From Lacrimispora indolis DSM 755 (GTDB lineage: Bacteria; Bacillota; Clostridia; Lachnospirales; Lachnospiraceae): a stretch of 64,000 nt of DNA. Both the position numbers and the translations under genes were made by a program. The notes below the pieces were generated by a model. It was given only the letters and a program-made list of their open reading frames with translations, ran no database searches and was not told the DNA's origin. Shown piece after piece: positions 62,022 through 64,000 of this stretch. Where the stretch lies: assembly GCF_000526995.1 (NCBI RefSeq), contig NZ_AZUI01000001.1, positions 5,064,001 to 5,128,000 of the forward strand, written 5' to 3'. Each line of letters opens with the position of its first letter. The stretch's first letter is position 1.

Positions 62022-63385
62022 CACTGCCACCGCCATCCCGGATAGTATTTATTTTTCAGCACGGCCCCGCTTCCCTTGGCAAAGCCCAATGGAATACCTT
62101 CCACGCAGACTAAACACCAGCCTTTTATCGGCCCCTCTTCTTCCTTTAAAAAGATGGTCTCCCCTTTTAAATAGCGGATCACTCTCTCATCCTGCTTTTT
62201 CCAGGAAACGGTCTGTTTGAACTCTTCCGGTTTTAACGCCATGGCAAAGGCCTGCCCCGGTTCAAAACGGCCTTTCTTCATTTCTCCCAGCAAAAGTCCG
62301 GTCCTGAGATAACGAAGGCCGTTAGCATTCTCCGGGAAGTATTCCGGAAGGTAGTAAACAACATCATTCTTTATCCGGATGCGGGAGCTCTCCAGAGGTT
62401 TTGAAACCATGGAAAGGAAATCAGAAAGCTCCTGAGGAAGAGGAAGCTGTTTCATGGACTTATTTCCATGGACCTCATGTCCTGCCTGAGATCCTTTCTT
62501 TTTCAGCAGTGCCATAAAATGGCCTTCTCCTCTGATCTTATGGGGAAAGAGGCGCAGACAGCTTAAAAGACCGATCCCTCCGCTTGCCCCTTCAAAAAGA
62601 GGAAGCCGGATCAGCTCCATTTCCTCATGGCGTTCCAGGGTCCGGCTGATGATATCCTCATTTTCACAGACTGAAAACGTGCAGGTGGAATATAAAAGAA
62701 GCCCGCCGGCCGCCAGCATGTCTACCGCCTGGTCCATGATCTCTTTTTGGATTTCTGCATAATACTCCGGCCCGCGTTCCTCATAGCTTTTCACCATATC
62801 AGCATCCTTGCGGAACATGCCTTCTCCTGAGCAGGGAGCATCAACCAGTATTTTATCAAAAAATTCACCGAAGGCTTCCTTTAATTTCTTTGGTTCCTCG
62901 CTGGTGACACAAATGTTCTCGATCCCCCATAATTCTAAGTTCTTAAGCAATGCCTTTGCCCTGGAATTGCTGATGTCATTGGACACTAAAAGTCCCTGAC
63001 CCTTCAGCTTTGCCCCCAACTCCGTGCTTTTCCCTCCGGGCGCTGCGCACAGATCAAGGACCTTGTCTCCCGGAACCACGTCCAGCAGACTTGCCGGCGT
63101 CATGGCGCTGGGTTCCTGGAGATAATAAAGCCCGGCGTAATAGTAAGGATCTTTGGCCGGACGTTCTTCTCCTTCATAGTAAAAACCGTTATGGATCCAG
63201 GGAACGGACTTAAGCTTAAGGGTTGTCATTTCTGCAAATTTGTCAGGGCTTATTTTAAGGGTATTGACCCGCAGCCCGTAAAGCCGTTCCTCTTCAAAGC
63301 TTTTTAAGTACGCCTCATACTCCTCTTCCCCTAATAAATCTTTCATCCTGTTTAAAAATTCTTCCGAAATCTTTCGTTCTTTCAC
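62021..63385 (-). CDS. RsmB/RsmF (NOL1/NOP2/Sun)-family rRNA m5C methyltransferase
   Basis: I prefer GTG 63385 (454 residues, VKERKISEEFLNRMKDLLGE), because GGGAG lies seven bases upstream and family members start there; the frame runs open to 63529. The SAM-binding motif LDLCAAPGGKS is near residue 110, the catalytic PC motif DAPCSGEGMF near 185 and the second Cys in YSTCTFS near 235. The C-terminal 170 residues form a PUA-like RsmF domain (PIKGWCLVCVEGIPLGFAKG). It makes 5-methylcytosine in 16S rRNA or tRNA. Confidence 0.93.
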   Translation of the reverse strand: MKERKISEEFLNRMKDLLGEEEYEAYLKSFEEERLYGLRVNTLKISPDKFAEMTTLKLKSVPWIHNGFYYEGEERPAKDPYYYAGLYYLQEPSAMTPASLLDVVPGDKVLDLCAAPGGKSTELGAKLKGQGLLVSNDISNSRAKALLKNLELWGIENICVTSEEPKKLKEAFGEFFDKILVDAPCSGEGMFRKDADMVKSYEERGPEYYAEIQKEIMDQAVDMLAAGGLLLYSTCTFSVCENEDIISRTLERHEEMELIRLPLFEGASGGIGLLSCLRLFPHKIRGEGHFMALLKKKGSQAGHEVHGNKSMKQLPLPQELSDFLSMVSKPLESSRIRIKNDVVYYLPEYFPENANGLRYLRTGLLLGEMKKGRFEPGQAFAMALKPEEFKQTVSWKKQDERVIRYLKGETIFLKEEEGPIKGWCLVCVEGIPLGFAKGSGAVLKNKYYPGWRWQ

Positions 63386-63561
63386 GTTGTCGCTCCCATC
63401 TTGTTTCAAGGAAGTTCGATTCGCCTTTGGCTCCTCGGATGGCTTTTTTGCAAAATTCAGGGTGTGCCCCTGCCTTAAGTAAATCATGCCTATGGAAATA
63501 ATCTTAATATAGCTTGCGGAAATTTGCAAGGCAAGTCATCTTTTTGTTTTCATAAATATAG

Positions 63562-64000
63562 CTAATACGAATATTTCAGCCGGTATTTCTCCAGATATTT
63601 TAAGACCCAGTAGGGATTGACACTCATCTCATCATTATGGTCGGTCCGCAAATAAATTCCCACGTGCAAATGGACCGGGAAATTGCCTGTGGTCCCCTCC
63701 ACCTGACTGTAGCCGGTGTCCCCCATAAATCCCAAAAGCTCCCCTGCCTTTACTTCGTCCCCTTCCTTCCACTGTCTGCTGTAGCCGTAAAGATGGGCAT
63801 AGTACAGATACGCGCCTTTAGGAGCCCGTATCCCGATCCTCCAGCCGCCCTTTTCCAGCCACCCCACCTTTTCCACCACCCCGTCGCTCATACTGACCAC
63901 CGGATAATGTCCTCTGGGCTGGTCTGTTCCCATAATATCGCAGCCTTCATGTCCCCGTTCGCCTCCATAGGTCCTGGCTTCCATCCAGCCGTTTTGATAG
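63562..64000 (-). CDS. M23-family metallopeptidase, 5' end outside window
   Basis: The frame is open through the window edge (YQNGWMEARTYGG precedes the ATG at 63984), so the gene continues beyond base 64000. The zinc motif HEGCDIMG (HxxxD) and the HLHVG motif near the C-terminus are present, with GDTGYSQVEG between them. It is a LytM/Peptidase_M23 domain, normally a peptidoglycan endopeptidase; any signal or membrane segment would lie upstream. It ends with a short YRLKYSY tail. It is transcribed in the same direction as the RsmF-type gene, 176 bases upstream of that gene's start. Confidence 0.88.
   Translation of the reverse strand, partial: YQNGWMEARTYGGERGHEGCDIMGTDQPRGHYPVVSMSDGVVEKVGWLEKGGWRIGIRAPKGAYLYYAHLYGYSRQWKEGDEVKAGELLGFMGDTGYSQVEGTTGNFPVHLHVGIYLRTDHNDEMSVNPYWVLKYLEKYRLKYSY

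Noticed and set aside
1..64000. CRISPR arrays, tRNA and rRNA genes
   Set aside because: No regularly spaced direct repeats, cloverleaf with CCA end, or rRNA-like sequence was recognised by reading.

Overview
The window looks like chromosome of a low-to-mid GC Firmicute of class Clostridia, most likely family Lachnospiraceae (Lacrimispora / Clostridium saccharolyticum-like). I infer this from the gene content and order: rplU-prp-rpmA followed by obg-yhbY-nadD-yqeK-rsfS, the paired radical SAM proteins next to an RNase E/G, a short HisG with HisZ, a HisF-like-HisIE fusion, clostridial LexA boxes and strong AGGAGG ribosome binding sites. No tRNA, rRNA or CRISPR array was seen.

Layout. 1-5274: 3' part of a very large secreted polysaccharide lyase (PL8) with cell-wall-binding repeats. 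5.3-14.5 kb: a loose, partly AT-rich accessory stretch with a lone M20 carbamoylase/amidohydrolase, a small CDCPAC protein, an Ntn-type amide hydrolase, several gene remnants (acetyltransferase tail, Mor/CD3324-like tail, IS256 transposase piece, other decayed coding sequence), a tyrosine recombinase, a ribosomal L25/Ctc protein, and an M23 peptidase downstream of a TetR regulator with a clear double operator. 14.7-18 kb: an EF-G/TetM-like GTPase with a possible attenuator, then a divergent yneA-like/lexA pair with four LexA boxes. 18.2-29.8 kb (minus): ribosome-assembly, NAD and K+ transport genes. 30.3-33.4 kb: a PadR-controlled HAAS-FtsW/RodA-like membrane protein and a YoaK protein. 33.6-37.5 kb: an M20 deacylase, YfcC carrier and PatB/MalY C-S lyase operon. 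38.0 kb: ogt. 38.7-46.1 kb: a sugar/alditol operon encoding galactitol-type PTS EIIA, EIIB and EIIC, a PRD regulator, a class II aldolase, a histidine phosphatase, DhaK and DhaL. 46.3-49.1 kb: pepT and an unknown membrane protein. 49.2-55.4 kb: a histidine operon (hisZ, G, D, B, A, IE). 55.4-64.0 kb: recU, RNA modification enzymes, a radical SAM protein, an SDR, a HAD phosphatase and a truncated M23 peptidase.

Working together: the PTS/aldolase/DHA-kinase operon is the best candidate for an undescribed catabolic route. The deacylase/transporter/C-S lyase operon looks like a scavenging pathway for N-acylated cysteine conjugates. Several intergenic regions carry well-formed promoters with dyad operators (TetR, PadR, LexA, M20 operon), and a 40-bp repeat occurs three times in the window. 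All functions are read from sequence and family knowledge; no database search was run.
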